39,056 nt of DNA from Umbelopsis ramanniana AG (lineage: Eukaryota; Mucoromycota; Umbelopsidomycetes; Umbelopsidales; Umbelopsidaceae), in assembly GCF_025399195.1 (NCBI RefSeq), contig NW_026252180.1, positions 10,532 to 49,587 of the forward strand, written 5' to 3'. Below the pieces are notes generated by a model. It made no database searches. It was given only the letters and a program-made list of their open reading frames with translations, and had not been told where the DNA came from. The position numbers and the translations under genes are program-made. Below are positions 11,861-22,360 of this stretch, in pieces; position 1 is the stretch's first letter, and every line of letters starts with the position of its first letter.

Positions 11861-12610
11861 TCAGATCTCGAGCTTGATCTGCTCTCCTCGTGTTCCGTCG
11901 TACTGCCTTTCCGCTTTCTCGAAGTTTTGGGTGGCAATCTCTTCTTCCTTGGACGCATTGTTCAGCCAGCTTAGATAAGAGTTCCACGCTATTCCAACCG
12001 TGCTGACCACAGGCAAACGATATGGCAAGGGTGTAAACTTAAAGTTCACCAACTGTACGAGTGGCCAGAGTTGATAGTTTGCCTTGAGAGCAGGGCTGTA
12101 GGCATCTCTGAATTTCTCCTTAACGCCTTCGACTGATTTTGTTTCGACAAAACCCATGACGGAAAAGAACAGACACAAGCTCATTGGAGCGAAGAGTGTT
12201 TGATCGGTTATCATACGCTTCAACGTCACCATGTCGGAAGGTTTGATCAATGATTTGGTAGCTTGCGCAACGGCTGGCATAGGAAATCGAGCTTCCAGAA
12301 ACATGAACCATCGTCCTACGATGGGAGCGACGGCCATGTTGTACAGAGCAAAACGTAATGTGCGATAAGGATCAAACATACGTGGTGGACGAGGTTTGAG
12401 ATCTTCGTGTTCTTGAAGCTTAGGTGGAAGTCGTTCATCTAGATTGGTAGCCTTATTCTCCATCGACCTCTTCCAGTTGACGTACGTTATGGTCTGAGCG
12501 GTTACATCACTGACAACGGCCAGGCATCCATTAGTGACACATAGCGTTTTGAATGGGGCTTTCTCGTAAGACTTGGAATAGAATCTATTGAGTGCCTTGA
12601 GGGCGTTCAT
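11861..12610 (-). CDS. Mpv17/PMP22 family membrane protein
   Basis: This is a single-exon gene of 249 residues. The Mpv17/PMP22 family, including yeast Sym1 and human MPV17, comprises four-helix membrane proteins of the mitochondrial inner membrane or peroxisome that are thought to form channels or aid metabolite homeostasis. The N-terminus resembles the family's W/F-x-x-Y-xxx-L-xx-xP-xxT opening (LNRFYSKSYEKAPFKTLCVTN). The middle has DQTLFAPMSLCLFF, matching the D-Q-xx-xxP motif. The C-terminal signature is NYQLWPLVQLVNFKFTPLPY, then W-x-xYLSW (WPxxQxxNFxxxPxxxR...WxxYLS). A linker of about 40 charged residues between the first and second helices (around residues 47-77) is longer than in short Sym1 proteins. 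The ATG at 12610 gives a basic, mitochondria-compatible start. The next gene, the rhodanese protein, is divergent and begins about 600 bases away. Substrate and exact organelle cannot be read from the sequence. Confidence 0.88.
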   Translation of the reverse strand: MNALKALNRFYSKSYEKAPFKTLCVTNGCLAVVSDVTAQTITYVNWKRSMENKATNLDERLPPKLQEHEDLKPRPPRMFDPYRTLRFALYNMAVAPIVGRWFMFLEARFPMPAVAQATKSLIKPSDMVTLKRMITDQTLFAPMSLCLFFSVMGFVETKSVEGVKEKFRDAYSPALKANYQLWPLVQLVNFKFTPLPYRLPVVSTVGIAWNSYLSWLNNASKEEEIATQNFEKAERQYDGTRGEQIKLEI

Positions 12611-13217
12611 TATGGGTATCGAAGGGAAAGTGGTAAAGATGGGTCAAGACGCTTTGATGTCATTCTTGCCAATTCTCAAAAATTTGGGACTGACATCGCA
12701 ATTGCCTATTTAGGCATACAAGTCACCTAAGCGTTTCAAGCTGGCTGCCATCATACGAGCATAATGCAGTTCTACCATAAATGAGTTCGAACCAAATCAA
12801 CGATATCAGCACTGAAAATAAGGAGGTAAAGCAGAAGAGTTGATGGAGAAAGCAGATGACTGCAGTGTCATAGAGATTTTTCATGTCATACTTTGTGAAA
12901 AGCTGCTCAAGATACTGAATGAATTGCCTCTTTTTTTTTTTTTTTTACTGAAATGCACAGCTATTTTACTTCAAAGTATCATTCACTTTCTTTTCAGTAT
13001 ATCCAGAGATAATCATGCCGAGCACATGGATTGAGCACGCTTTCAATGGTCATGTTCAGCATAACAATCTGCTACTTATTATCATGATGGCTTCAGGGTT
13101 GCTGGATCACAAATTTCAAGGAAGGCCCGGGCTTGCCGGTCACACTTTTTTTCTGCCACTCCATTCTAGCATTCCAGGCACCCAAAGCAACACCACAAAC
13201 AGATTCATTAAACCACA
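12611..13217. other. Divergent intergenic region
   Basis: This is the shared upstream region of the Mpv17-family gene (minus) and the TrhO-like gene (plus). It contains a T-homopolymer of about 16 at 12931-12946. Small open frames run across 13015-13217 into the start of the rhodanese gene, and I cannot tell whether they belong to a 5' leader. No other feature was recognised. Confidence 0.4.
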
Positions 13218-14534
13218 ATGCAGCCGATGTGTCGATTTTGGCTGGCCCCATACTTTCACCAGAGTTCAGTTTGTGCAAGTCGTCCTTCTATTCAACACAT
13301 TTTTCTTCGTTTCCAACGTTCCAAACACAGCCTTGCACCATCGGCACCATTTCGACCACTTGCCTTTTATGCCCTACACGCCCTCCCAGAAACAAGTCTA
13401 CCTTCGCTAGAATCAAACATACGAAATCAATTGAAAAAATTGGATACTGTAGGGCGAATTTATCTGGCACCGGATAGTGGTATTGGTGGCATCAACGCAC
13501 AATTATCCGTACCGGTACATCAAGTTTCCGCTGTACAGTCGGTTTTTGACACATTGCCACAGTTCCGTGGTGTCTCCTTCGAGTACAACTACGGTATGGA
13601 GGATACAGAGAAACCAAGCTTTAGAAACCTTAAAGTTCTGCTAAAACCGCATGTACGCTGACTACGTTATATACCTTTGTATGTGAATGCTCGTGCTGAA
13701 CCTTTCTCTTCATCAACAGCTGGTGGCCGTCGGAACAGCTGTAAATAATCGCGATCTCTCAAAAAAACCGATATATCTCACTCCAGATCAATGGCATCAA
13801 CAACTATCTAATTGCGACAAAGATACCCTACTAATAGACATGCGCAATCACTACGAATAGTTAGTATATCCCCATTCAAGATGTTCGCTAGGTGACTTCT
13901 CGATCACAAACTTAACACATTATTACAGTGATGTTGGACGCTTCAAGAATGCTACGAAGATGAACGTGGATACCTTTCGTGATAGTTTAAAAGTACTAGA
14001 TGACTTAGTAGCCTCTCGGGAGAAAGATGAAGCGATCTACATGTATTGTACAGGAGGAATCCGTTGTTCGGTTGCTGGAGCATATATGACCAACAAAGGA
14101 TATACAAATGTGAACATGGTAAGTGGCCATTTCAAATCGACATATGTGTTTTCGTATTGCTTATTCCACATGATGTTACTTAGCTCAAAGGCGGAATCAC
14201 CAATTATGGGCATTATATCAACGAGAACAAGGTGGAAAATTCGTTATTTCGAGGAAGTAATTTTACATTTGATGGGAGACGAGGTGAGCGGATAACCGAC
14301 GACGTGCTGGCACATTGTCACCAATGTGGCGCTCCATGCGATGTGTTGAGTAATTGCGCCAACAAGCTGTGCCACCTGCTCTTCATCCAATGTCCTTCCT
14401 GTAAACAGAAACATGAAAAAACCTGCAGTTCGGAGTGCTGTGATGTGGTACATGGGCGAAAGGAGTGGAGCCACGAGTACAACTACCATGCGCAGATTCG
14501 TCCTTCCAGCAAAATCCATGCCTCTCTTGAATAA
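13218..14534 (+). CDS. TrhO/TSTD2-like rhodanese-domain protein
   Basis: There are four exons, 13218-13652, 13720-13859, 13929-14118 and 14184-14534, encoding about 371 residues. The architecture matches bacterial TrhO (UPF0176, the oxygen-dependent tRNA U34 hydroxylase) and vertebrate TSTD2. An N-terminal acylphosphatase-like fold carries a GRIYLAPDSGIGGINAQLSVP block (compare G-x-I-L-xx-EGINGT). A rhodanese domain follows with LLIDMRNHYEYDVGRFKNA and the active loop CTGGIR (Cys near 232), then LKGGITNYG. The C-terminal Cys-rich tail has CHQCGAPCD, a C-x-NKLC-x-LLFIQCPSC block and CSSECC, as in the family. Exon 2 ends inside GAATAG: the donor is GTTAGT and begins with the G of an apparent in-frame TAG, so the stop is removed and a Tyr codon is restored across the junction. 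The N-terminus (residues 1-60) is basic and aromatic and may be an organelle targeting sequence. An AATAAA sits at 14660-14665. tRNA hydroxylation is inferred from homology only. Confidence 0.88.
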
Positions 14535-14958
14535 AGAGGTGTACTGATAGACATTACTGTAATGCTTGTGTATATAGGAAATAGACTACTTGTGTGGCGT
14601 GCTTGGTTATGTACCAATGTAATATGTTTGACATAGATCATCTATATCCTCTGATTTGAAATAAACACGGCTATTTATGATGTGACAGAGATCGAATCAC
14701 ACAAAGCCATATCTGTACTACTTTCCATGAAAAATGGTACGCAAAATGTTCTCTTCCTCTGCTCAACTAACAGATTTAATTTTACATAGGATGAACACGT
14801 AGAAAATCGATGCTGTCTCTACGGTTCGATAGCTTTCCAAGCTGTTAATTGCGAAAAGCCACCTAATTACAGCTCCGATTCAACCGATATGCGCTCATTT
14901 GTAAAAAGTCTAATCTTGGCAAAATTCATTTTTTATTCCTTTATCTTCTTCCTTTCTA
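14535..14958. other. Spacer between the TrhO-like and GPI-protein genes
   Basis: This contains the 3' flank of the rhodanese gene, with a poly(A)-signal-like AATAAA at 14660-14665, and the promoter of the downstream secreted-protein gene on the same strand. A short open frame beginning at the ATG at 14889 runs through the real start in another frame; it looks like a chance or leader ORF. Confidence 0.4.
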
Positions 14959-16015
14959 ATGTTGCTACGGAGTATCTACATCGCTGCAATATCTTACGTT
15001 GTAGTTGTGAACGCAGCAACCTATCCAGATGCCTATATCACTGGCCCGCAAACAATTCAAAATTCAACCTACATACCTGTAAGCTCCATTTCAAGCATAT
15101 TTCGTCATAGTCTTTGTTCCTAACGAATAGTATCAGACTGGATTTTATAGCTTTAGAAACCATGTTACCGGTCAGTGGCTCGAGTTTATTGCAGACGGCA
15201 ATCAGATCCAACCTTCCAATGGACAAAACTCTACTGCGTTCAATGGCACTTTGTGGACTGTGAAGTATCATGCTGCAACGAATTACAGTATACACCATTT
15301 AAATGGCGACGACTCTTCATCTGGAAATGACAAATGCATATCGACTCGCTGGGATGATCAAATAGGAATCGACGACGCCGCGGTGATGTGGCAGTGTGAA
15401 ATCGACAATATGACGGCAACTCCTTTAGATTTCAATCTCAACCCGTCGTTCAGCGGTGTCTACGACCCCACTCTCGGACTACAGCCCCTTCAACGTCGTG
15501 GTGATGCATTCAGTCGCCGGTTTGTAAACACGTACACGCCCATCCGTCCAGATAAACAACAATGGATGTTCATGCCACAAACCGTCAGTGCCACTCCGCC
15601 ATCCTGGAAAAATGTCACCTTCGACCCAAGCACTGGGAATAATACCCTGCACGGGCCTGCCATTAAACCGAACCTCACGGCAAACCAGAACTATGGACAA
15701 AATACATTTTACATTGTGTCCGCCGCCCATCTTTGGAATATGTATCCTCGTTGCTTGTATCCACTTCCTATGAATACCTTCAACTTCACCTCCAACAACA
15801 CCGTCGTGACTGCCTTGGAAGATTGTCAGTTTGGAAACGAGACCATGCTGTGGGACTTAATTTTATGGGAGGCTGAAAACTTTCCACAAGGTGAAGCAAC
15901 CCCGCCTGAAGCGAAACCTCACAGCAGCGATAGTACCTTGATTGTTGTCTCTTCTGCGTCAACGCTTGGTCTGATTATGCTCATGCATACCTTATACCAC
16001 TGGATTCTACTTTAG
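14959..16015 (+). CDS. Secreted, probably GPI-anchored protein with a ricin-B-like start
   Basis: There are two exons, 14959-15078 and 15137-16015, separated by a 58-nt intron in phase 0 (donor GTAAGC, acceptor TATCAG), giving 332 residues. The start at 14959 was chosen because it gives a short basic-hydrophobic signal peptide (MLLRSIYIAAISYVVVVNA). The mature start, TGFYSFRNHVTGQWLEF, resembles the opening of ricin-B/beta-trefoil lectin repeats (Y-x-ixN-xxTGxxL), but I see no full QxW series and the fold is not established. The body has several N-glycosylation sequons and paired cysteines. The last 25 or so residues are hydrophobic (LIVVSSASTLGLIMLMHTLY) after a Ser/Asp-rich small-residue stretch, the pattern of a GPI attachment signal. 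It is likely a cell-surface protein. It could instead be a single-pass membrane protein. The bHLH gene is convergent. Confidence 0.7.
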
Positions 16016-16612
16016 ACACTCCCCTCCAGAAGTTTTGTACACCACTATTGTATACACCGTTATGCTGTACTTGTTAAGACCAACAACTTGTTATAGCAAC
16101 TAGAATCATACCTTACATGGAAAAAGAATTCAAGATGTTTTATATAAATATATTCCATATTGGATATAATGATTTTTGGGCGGCTCTGTAGAGCTTTTTG
16201 TCCAAGAAGGCCGTTTTTTGACGTCGCTCAACAACAACATCTTATGTAAACTACGCTGTATCTGACCAAATACAACCGGTGGGGGGATGGACCTGCAAGC
16301 TTCAAATTAGTTCTGTGGTGGATATAGAACGAAGGTTTGTGAGGACGACTATACGAAATTTTCATGCGCAGATCTTTAGGTTTGTAAGGCTATATGAGGC
16401 GTTTGTTCCAATTCAAACTGCATAGCACCTAGTTCAAACAGGTAACAGTGCAACCCTGATCTGCCGTCGGGGCTGCACAGGAGACACATAGAACACGGTC
16501 AACACAATGAATTTATAGGATGATGAAGGATGAAAATAAGGAAGCACTGCATGGTATGATGATGAAGAAACAGATAAATGAAAGATACATGGTTTACAAA
16601 GCTTTCGTTCGT
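16016..16612. other. Convergent 3' intergenic region
   Basis: This lies between the 3' ends of the GPI-protein gene (plus) and the bHLH gene (minus). Short purine-rich frames occur near 16500-16612, but they are antisense to or beyond the bHLH stop. No gene, RNA or repeat was recognised. Poly(A) signals for both genes are expected here, but none is unambiguous. Confidence 0.4.
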
Positions 16613-17314
16613 TCAGTAAGCTTTGCGATAAACAGCGAGCTCATGCTCAAGTTGTTGTATTCTCCACCGAGTATTGACTCTGTCTCTTTGCAGCTCTCTG
16701 ATATAATCCACAGTTGCTTTTAAAATGATCCCCTTATTAATTTTACCATGGTAATCCAGGCACGATTCCGGAAGGAGCGCACCCAGGACCCGAATGCGTT
16801 CATTGATTTTTTCACGTCGTCTGCGCTCGACTATATGGAGAAAGAAAAGTCAGGTCAATTTTTTTGGGCTATAGACGTGGAAAGTCGAGGTTCGCTTACC
16901 TGCATTGTGAGATTCACGTCGCCTCTTGCGTTTATCCTGCGCTAAACGACGACTGGAAGCGATGGGTTTAAATATTGCTTTAAGCCTTATGGCATTCAGA
17001 TGGACATCAGCTTACCTGTCCTCCACTTCGCCAGGAGCTTCGTTCAAAGGACTGTCGTCCTCAGCTGGATCTCTTATGCTACCATCCACGCTATAGGTAT
17101 CCTGAGCGTTCCAGGAGGTGGTGTTCATGTTGGGCGTATCCATTGAGAATTCGCTGTCGGGCGGAGAGATGGAGGCAAGCGAAACCATGCCCACCGACGG
17201 CTGAGAGTTAGAGTAAGGCTTTTTGTCAGGTTGATCCACAACATCTTGCCAATTTTGTTCTCCGTAAATATAGCCATATGCAGCAGATGAAGGTATTTGG
17301 CTGCTATTGTTCAT
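16613..17314 (-). CDS. bHLH-zipper transcription factor
   Basis: There are three exons, 17314-17016, 16952-16900 (only 53 nt) and 16830-16613, giving 189 residues. The first 99 residues are low-complexity, rich in Ser, Pro, Asn and Asp, with aromatic residues, and resemble an activation region. The basic region runs about 106-125: [20 protein letters not shown]. It has His115, Glu119 and Arg123 in the H-E-R spacing that contacts CACGTG E-boxes (class B bHLH such as USF, MITF and fungal Cbf1). Helix 1 is [14 protein letters not shown], the loop contains DYHGKINKG, and helix 2 is [17 protein letters not shown] short leucine-repeat coiled coil ([17 protein letters not shown]) ends the protein. 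The exon 2 acceptor CTTCCAG (not the nearer GCGCAG) was chosen because only it keeps frame with exon 1. The protein is short for USF-like factors, and a further 3' exon cannot be excluded. Target genes are unknown. Confidence 0.88.
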
Positions 17315-19697
17315 AATTATTTTTTTTGGATAGAGCTGTTCGAGGTATATTTGTTCTTATCGAGAAGGAGAGGAAAGACGATTTGATGGAAGAAGAGGAG
17401 AAGGAAAAAAGAGGAAGGATTGGTCAAGTCCTGGTTATAAACTATCCCATACGGTTTTTTCGGTATACGTTGAGTCGAGCATGGATAAAAAAGGAGGCGG
17501 TGTAGTCAACGAAGGTGGGATTATTTTGGACATTCACGGTCCAAATTGCAAGAACTTCAAACTCCTGAGTGCATTGGCTGTTGAGAACACTGTATTTCCT
17601 TTTTCTAGACAACACTTTGCATTTCGGAAAATCCAGATGTAATCAATTCTACTTTGTCAATCATGGGCATATCAAGAGTCTTGTTACTTTACTTCGTGCT
17701 GTGTTCGTTCTGAATTTGCCACATACATACACATCATATGCAAAGAGAAAACTAAACAAATTCTAGAAGTTGAAAATGGACGGGCATCATGGAAGATTTT
17801 GGGAGAAATTGAGGGCGGTCATACGGTACAGAACAAGAGTACGATGACGTTGATGCTATAAAACTTGTTGCCTTGCGAATTCTGTCTATCGGAACTCATG
17901 TGCTTATGAAGATACTGCGGTATAACACCCAGTACACGCAAACACAAGCATTTTATTTTTGAAACATAGCATTGGCACCTTATTTTTTTTTCGAGAAACC
18001 CTTCTTGGGGATCGACAGTGGTTGAATTGCGGCTACACCCAAATTATGATGATGTAATTTAAGGGAGCAAAGAATATTTGGGTAAAGAATTGCCCAGTGA
18101 AAGCTAGTGTCACTACCAAATGGATTTTAAGGACTTGAAAAACTAGTTTATTCAATATGGTCGATAAATTCAGTTTATCAAGGCAGAAAAGGAGGGATGT
18201 CATACCTTTCTAAAATGCCTCAGTTACTAGAGCGTTGCTAGGTGCTGAGATCAATAGGCGTTGCAGAGATACCCCGTTTCTAAACAAAACCATTAGCCTT
18301 TCTCAAACCTTCTTTAGCCATCGAGGTGAAGATGCCCCAATGCCTTGGGTTTCTGCCGTTCTATACCACTCGAACCAAGGCCTACCTATCCTTACGTTGT
18401 CATGCGATGCGGTGCGGTGTATTGGGCTTTGAATTGCCTCCCTTATTTAATTTTACACATGTACCGAAAGGAACCTTAATTGACCAGCTACTATGCCGAG
18501 TGTATCTAATGCAGCGTCGCAGAAGAGGATTGGCGAATTGTTTCCTGACTGTTTGGTTGTTGTCATGCATTTTAAATTGGGCATGAAAAGATAGGCTACC
18601 ACAAACGGCATGGCCTGATCCTTATCCTCCGTTGCCGGCATTTTCATTTTTAATATCCATGGGCCCAAGTTTGCAAGTCCACTACCAGCTCGGGCGTGTT
18701 ACAATTATAAAGAAGTCTCTCAAGATGACCACTCAAAAGATATTCAAATCACACAGTTCTGCATGATGCCTATAATTCATTGATATCCGAGGGACGAGAG
18801 GTTTTTCCTAGGTACAGTACCATGATGTTCCGTAAATATCATGTAAAAAATCATTAATGTGAAGGCTAACAAGGCATTTCATGATGCCTTAAAAATGCAA
18901 CCAATCGTGTAGTGTGCCTTCCCCTTTATTTTTTGTTACGGGCTTAAAAAGATTGTTCTGGGGACCAGTCAAGCAGTAAGATCAGATGCGCGCCACACTT
19001 TCTCGAGGCAGAGAACATTCTATTCGCCACTAGCTGTCTTCTAGAACTCCCGACCAAACGATTGTTTTCTCATAGAGGGCGGCGGCCATCAATGGCAAGC
19101 CAGATAGACATTAATCTACTTCAAACTATGTGTTTATGAGAATAAAACATATTTGTGATCTGCTGTTCTTATAGCGCGTTCACATATCATACAAGGCTGG
19201 CTAAAAGTTGTGACTAGGCGCCTGTTGCCAAGCTTGGTTCGCCTCAATCCTAGCTACAAGCCGCTTGTCTCCACTTATGTGAATTGCGCACGCCAATGTC
19301 AGCCAAGTTTAACATTGCGATTATCAACGTCAATGCCTGCGGGTTTTACTTAATCCACATTTTATATAACCTTATCGAGAGCTAAAAGGAATAACCTTTC
19401 AAGGCAGATTTGGTTGCAGATAGCTGGTCATGCGTTCCCGGTGTTGAGGTGTAGTAAAATAGGGCTTTATGCGAACAGACACCTGGCGATTTCAAATCTT
19501 AAAAAACAAAACTTCACAGTTTTAATCTGGAAACAGTCATGATACGGTAGAAAACCGTCTATCTCCGTCTATAAGTTAACTACACTACTTCTATAGAGTA
19601 CTTGACAGTAGTTCTAAACGATACAAGAGGGTGAAATACAAACAGATACAATATAATGAAGCGAAAGCCAAAATTGAATCATGTGCTAAATTGATCC
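17315..19697. other. Long gene-free region upstream of the bHLH gene
   Basis: These 2.4 kb separate the bHLH start from the 3' end of the first CotH gene. All open frames are under 90 codons and none shows a recognisable motif or a splice chain. The region is AT-rich, with scattered homopolymers such as the T-run near 17982-17990. The part next to 17314 carries the bHLH promoter. I found no tRNA-like B box, no terminal inverted repeats and no transposase fragment by eye. Confidence 0.45.
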
Positions 19698-21658
19698 TTA
19701 GTTGGCAGACAGAGACTGGTTGGCGTTGAAAGACTTATTTTCAATCCATTGCTTGAGTCCATAGAGAGTGGTGTAATTAGTTTCTCCGTTGACAGCAGCG
19801 TCGAAGGTGATATTGGTGGAGCTCATTCGAGCAGAAAAGGCTAAAACGTCAAAAGCAATTCCACCTCCGGGCGCGGTGACAGTGCCAGCGGGAATTTGGG
19901 AGAGAGAGGGAAGAGGAATATCACCGATCTGGCTCGTATTGGCTGTAATGCCTTTGCTTAATTTCTCCACGGTGGCATCCCAATTGACGTCTTCTTCGAT
20001 GAACGTCTTGAAACCATCGATTCTTGGTCCAAGAACATCAAGATGATACAGCTCCTGTTCAATCTTGGTGACATATTCCCTGTAAGTTGTGTTAAATTGC
20101 GGCACAGCCAGTACAGACTTCAGAAGAGGTCGTGTCGTATTGGCATATTGCCTATAGTCTCCCGTTGACAAAGCCGTCTGGTTGGATCCAAAGTTGCCCA
20201 TTGTGAAATCAAGGTCAGAAGAGAGCCAAGTCCAACGCTTATGGTTATCATACAACAAATAGTTATTGGCATTGTTCAGATAGCCGTCCATATGTCCTTG
20301 GAAAAACTCAAATGCCATACTGTCATACGATTAGTCAATTGTCTGGTTCAGAGATTCATGAAAAAAAAGGTACCTACTGTTTCAAAAACAAGTCTACGTC
20401 CATAAAGTCATTCCACTGGGTGACATTCCATTCTGTAGAGTTCTGAATGCTCTTTGTAAATTCAGCGAGCTTAGTGAAGTCTTCGTCCTTTTTGTCAGAT
20501 GACTTTTCTTTGATTTTATACGTTTCATTTACACCGTAGATGGTTTGGTTGTCGCCAAGATAAGAGAGATCAGAGATGAGGAATACGGGGCTATCGAGAC
20601 TAGGAGCTCCGTAGTTGCCCATGTAAAGGATTCCAGTGTCAGAACCGTCGTCTTTTCCATTGTAGGTTGCGTCCAACCACTTTTTATCAGGCTGATCAAC
20701 GAAGAGGAAAAAGCCAGCAGGTCTGTTGTTGAATATAACTCTAAAGAGAAAGGCAGTATAAGCGCGTGCCCAATACGATGATATGTCAACCCATCTGATT
20801 CACATACCTAGCCCAAGATGCACCGTTCGCTGGAAGCCCTGCGCTGAGTCGGAGCATGTCATAGTACAACTTTTCTCGCATGAAGGTGGGGTCAGTTGCT
20901 GAAGAACGCAATTTGAACTTGGTAAGCCCGTCAAGGTCTCCACCCTTCTTGACATTGATTGTATAGGATTGCTTTGGCCACATGCGTGACGATCTTCCCG
21001 CCAAGTCGAACTTGATGTCCTTTACAAACTTGATACCACTGGGACTAAAACAATGTGTGAGCATTGTGATGCTGGAAAAAGCAAAGACCACTTCTATGAA
21101 TTTACCTGATAACCGTCATGTTGCCAGCCACTTTTTCTTCTGAAGTGATGTTACTATGTATCGCTTCAATCTCGCTTTCATTACCCTGGATGTGAATCAC
21201 GGCAATTTGTCCGTCTATATGCAGGCTGTTAGATACGTCTGTTTTGTAGACGTCGTCCCATAATTTAGGCAGCGCAGGAATGCCGACAATGTTGTTGGTT
21301 CTATTGTACACTTCATTGAGGGATTCGTTTCCACCTAATGGGGGTCTGGCAACAAGCTCTTGCTGAACTACTGCGTTGGCTGCATCAAGAACACAGTAGC
21401 TGTACGGAGATCCCGAAGGTGCTTGTCCAGTGTACAGCAATGGAGATTCGGGTGATTGATTAAGAGGGTACGTGGTATTGTCAATCGTCACTCCATATCT
21501 GGTGTAATTCGGGTCGAGTGTTACGACCTTGTATGTCGAGTTTGCGGCTAACACGCCGGAGCTCAGCAATAACGCTAGATTCCATAGGTCAGTATATGAT
21601 GGTGAATGATGATCTTAGCATTAGATATATACTGACTTGAGTAAAATTTGACTTTCAT
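19698..21658 (-). CDS. CotH-family kinase-like secreted protein, copy A
   Basis: There are five exons: 21658-21637 (22 nt), 21574-21106, 21044-20808, 20740-20378 and 20319-19698. All introns are GT-AG and in frame, giving 570 residues. The 22-nt first exon splices to make a signal peptide (MKVKFYSTLLLSSGVLA). The body matches the CotH spore-coat kinase family. KFDLAGRSSRMWPKQSYTIN holds the conserved G-R-S-S-R...K-x-S-Y region. REKLYYDMLRLSAGLPA and GFFLFVDQPDKKWLDA follow, then FMDVDLFLKHMAFEFFQGHMDGY across the exon 4/5 junction, and WTWLSSDLDFTMGN with the acidic pair near residues 399/401 expected to bind metal. Many N-glycosylation sequons are present. In Rhizopus some CotH proteins are GPI-anchored surface invasins; this copy ends hydrophilically (ANQSLSAN) with no GPI tail, so it is probably secreted or wall-associated. 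Its neighbour B is a tandem paralogue. Confidence 0.92.
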
Positions 21659-22360
21659 GAAGAAGTAGCCGAGCGTCTCTCGCCATTGTTGTCTTCAGCT
21701 AGGGTTTATATAATGTGAAATTTTTTAGTGTTGGATTTTTGGTTTACCCGACCTGATTTTGTCCAAATACGGAATGTCACGCTAGAAACGCCGGAAATGG
21801 TACGTTCCATGGTCTTGAAACATACTGCGTCAATCAAGATGAGAGTGCAAAGAAAAAAATTCTTTGTTTCATAGGCCAGTCCGCTTCTCGTATAAGTGAG
21901 CAAAAATGCAAGAGCCCGCTTTTTAAACAGAAGAAGCGCATGTATACGTGCACTTGATGGAAACGCCAACTGTAACGCATGAGCCAATATCCGACATCCA
22001 TTCATCAGAGGAAGGGGTCATCAGGCACTCCCTTCAAAAATAAAGCGCCTCTGTATTTGTCATGCCGGAAACCCCGGAGTCATTATGCCAGACCAAACGT
22101 CTTACATGTCGCTTGGAAATATGTGTTGTCGAGGTTATAACTAGAAACTTTACAAGAAGGTTCTTGACCTCCTTGGTCGGCATAAATTTGCTTCTTATTT
22201 AATCAGCAATGGGCAAGACAGAGTATTCTTATGATACTTTATTGTTTTTCTTGGGAAATAAATGGCGTTTGGTAAACATAGAACAAGCAGAAGGAAGGAT
22301 GTGAAGTAATGTGGTGGTAATCTTTGTCGGTCATGACAACATTTGGGGAGATTTTTCTCC
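21659..22360. other. CotH-A promoter and CotH-B 3' flank
   Basis: No gene is seen here. Close to the CotH-A start is a TATA-like element, listed separately. Further up lies CTAGAAACGCCGGAAATGG near 21781-21799, and a related CCGG-containing stretch occurs upstream of CotH-B. The 99-codon minus frame spanning 21706-22005 has no match to known motifs and overlaps the TATA element. Confidence 0.4.
21704..21714 (-). promoter_or_regulatory. Candidate TATA box of CotH copy A
   Basis: On the minus strand the sequence reads CATTATATAAACC, about 50 bases upstream of the ATG at 21658. This is a good TATA match at a plausible distance if the 5' leader is short. It is a sequence pattern only; no transcript start is known. 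Confidence 0.45.

Noticed and set aside
13855-13862. Premature stop making the TrhO-like gene a pseudogene
   Set aside because: The TAG is cut by a GTTAGT splice donor, and the spliced product restores the conserved segment in frame.
18326-18586. 86-codon plus-strand frame in the spacer upstream of the bHLH gene
   Set aside because: The composition looks random, it has no motif or splice partner, and overlapping frames of equal length occur on both strands.
17315-19697. Transposon remnant or tRNA genes in the long spacer
   Set aside because: No terminal repeats, transposase-like motifs or paired A/B-box tRNA signals could be seen in this spacer by eye.
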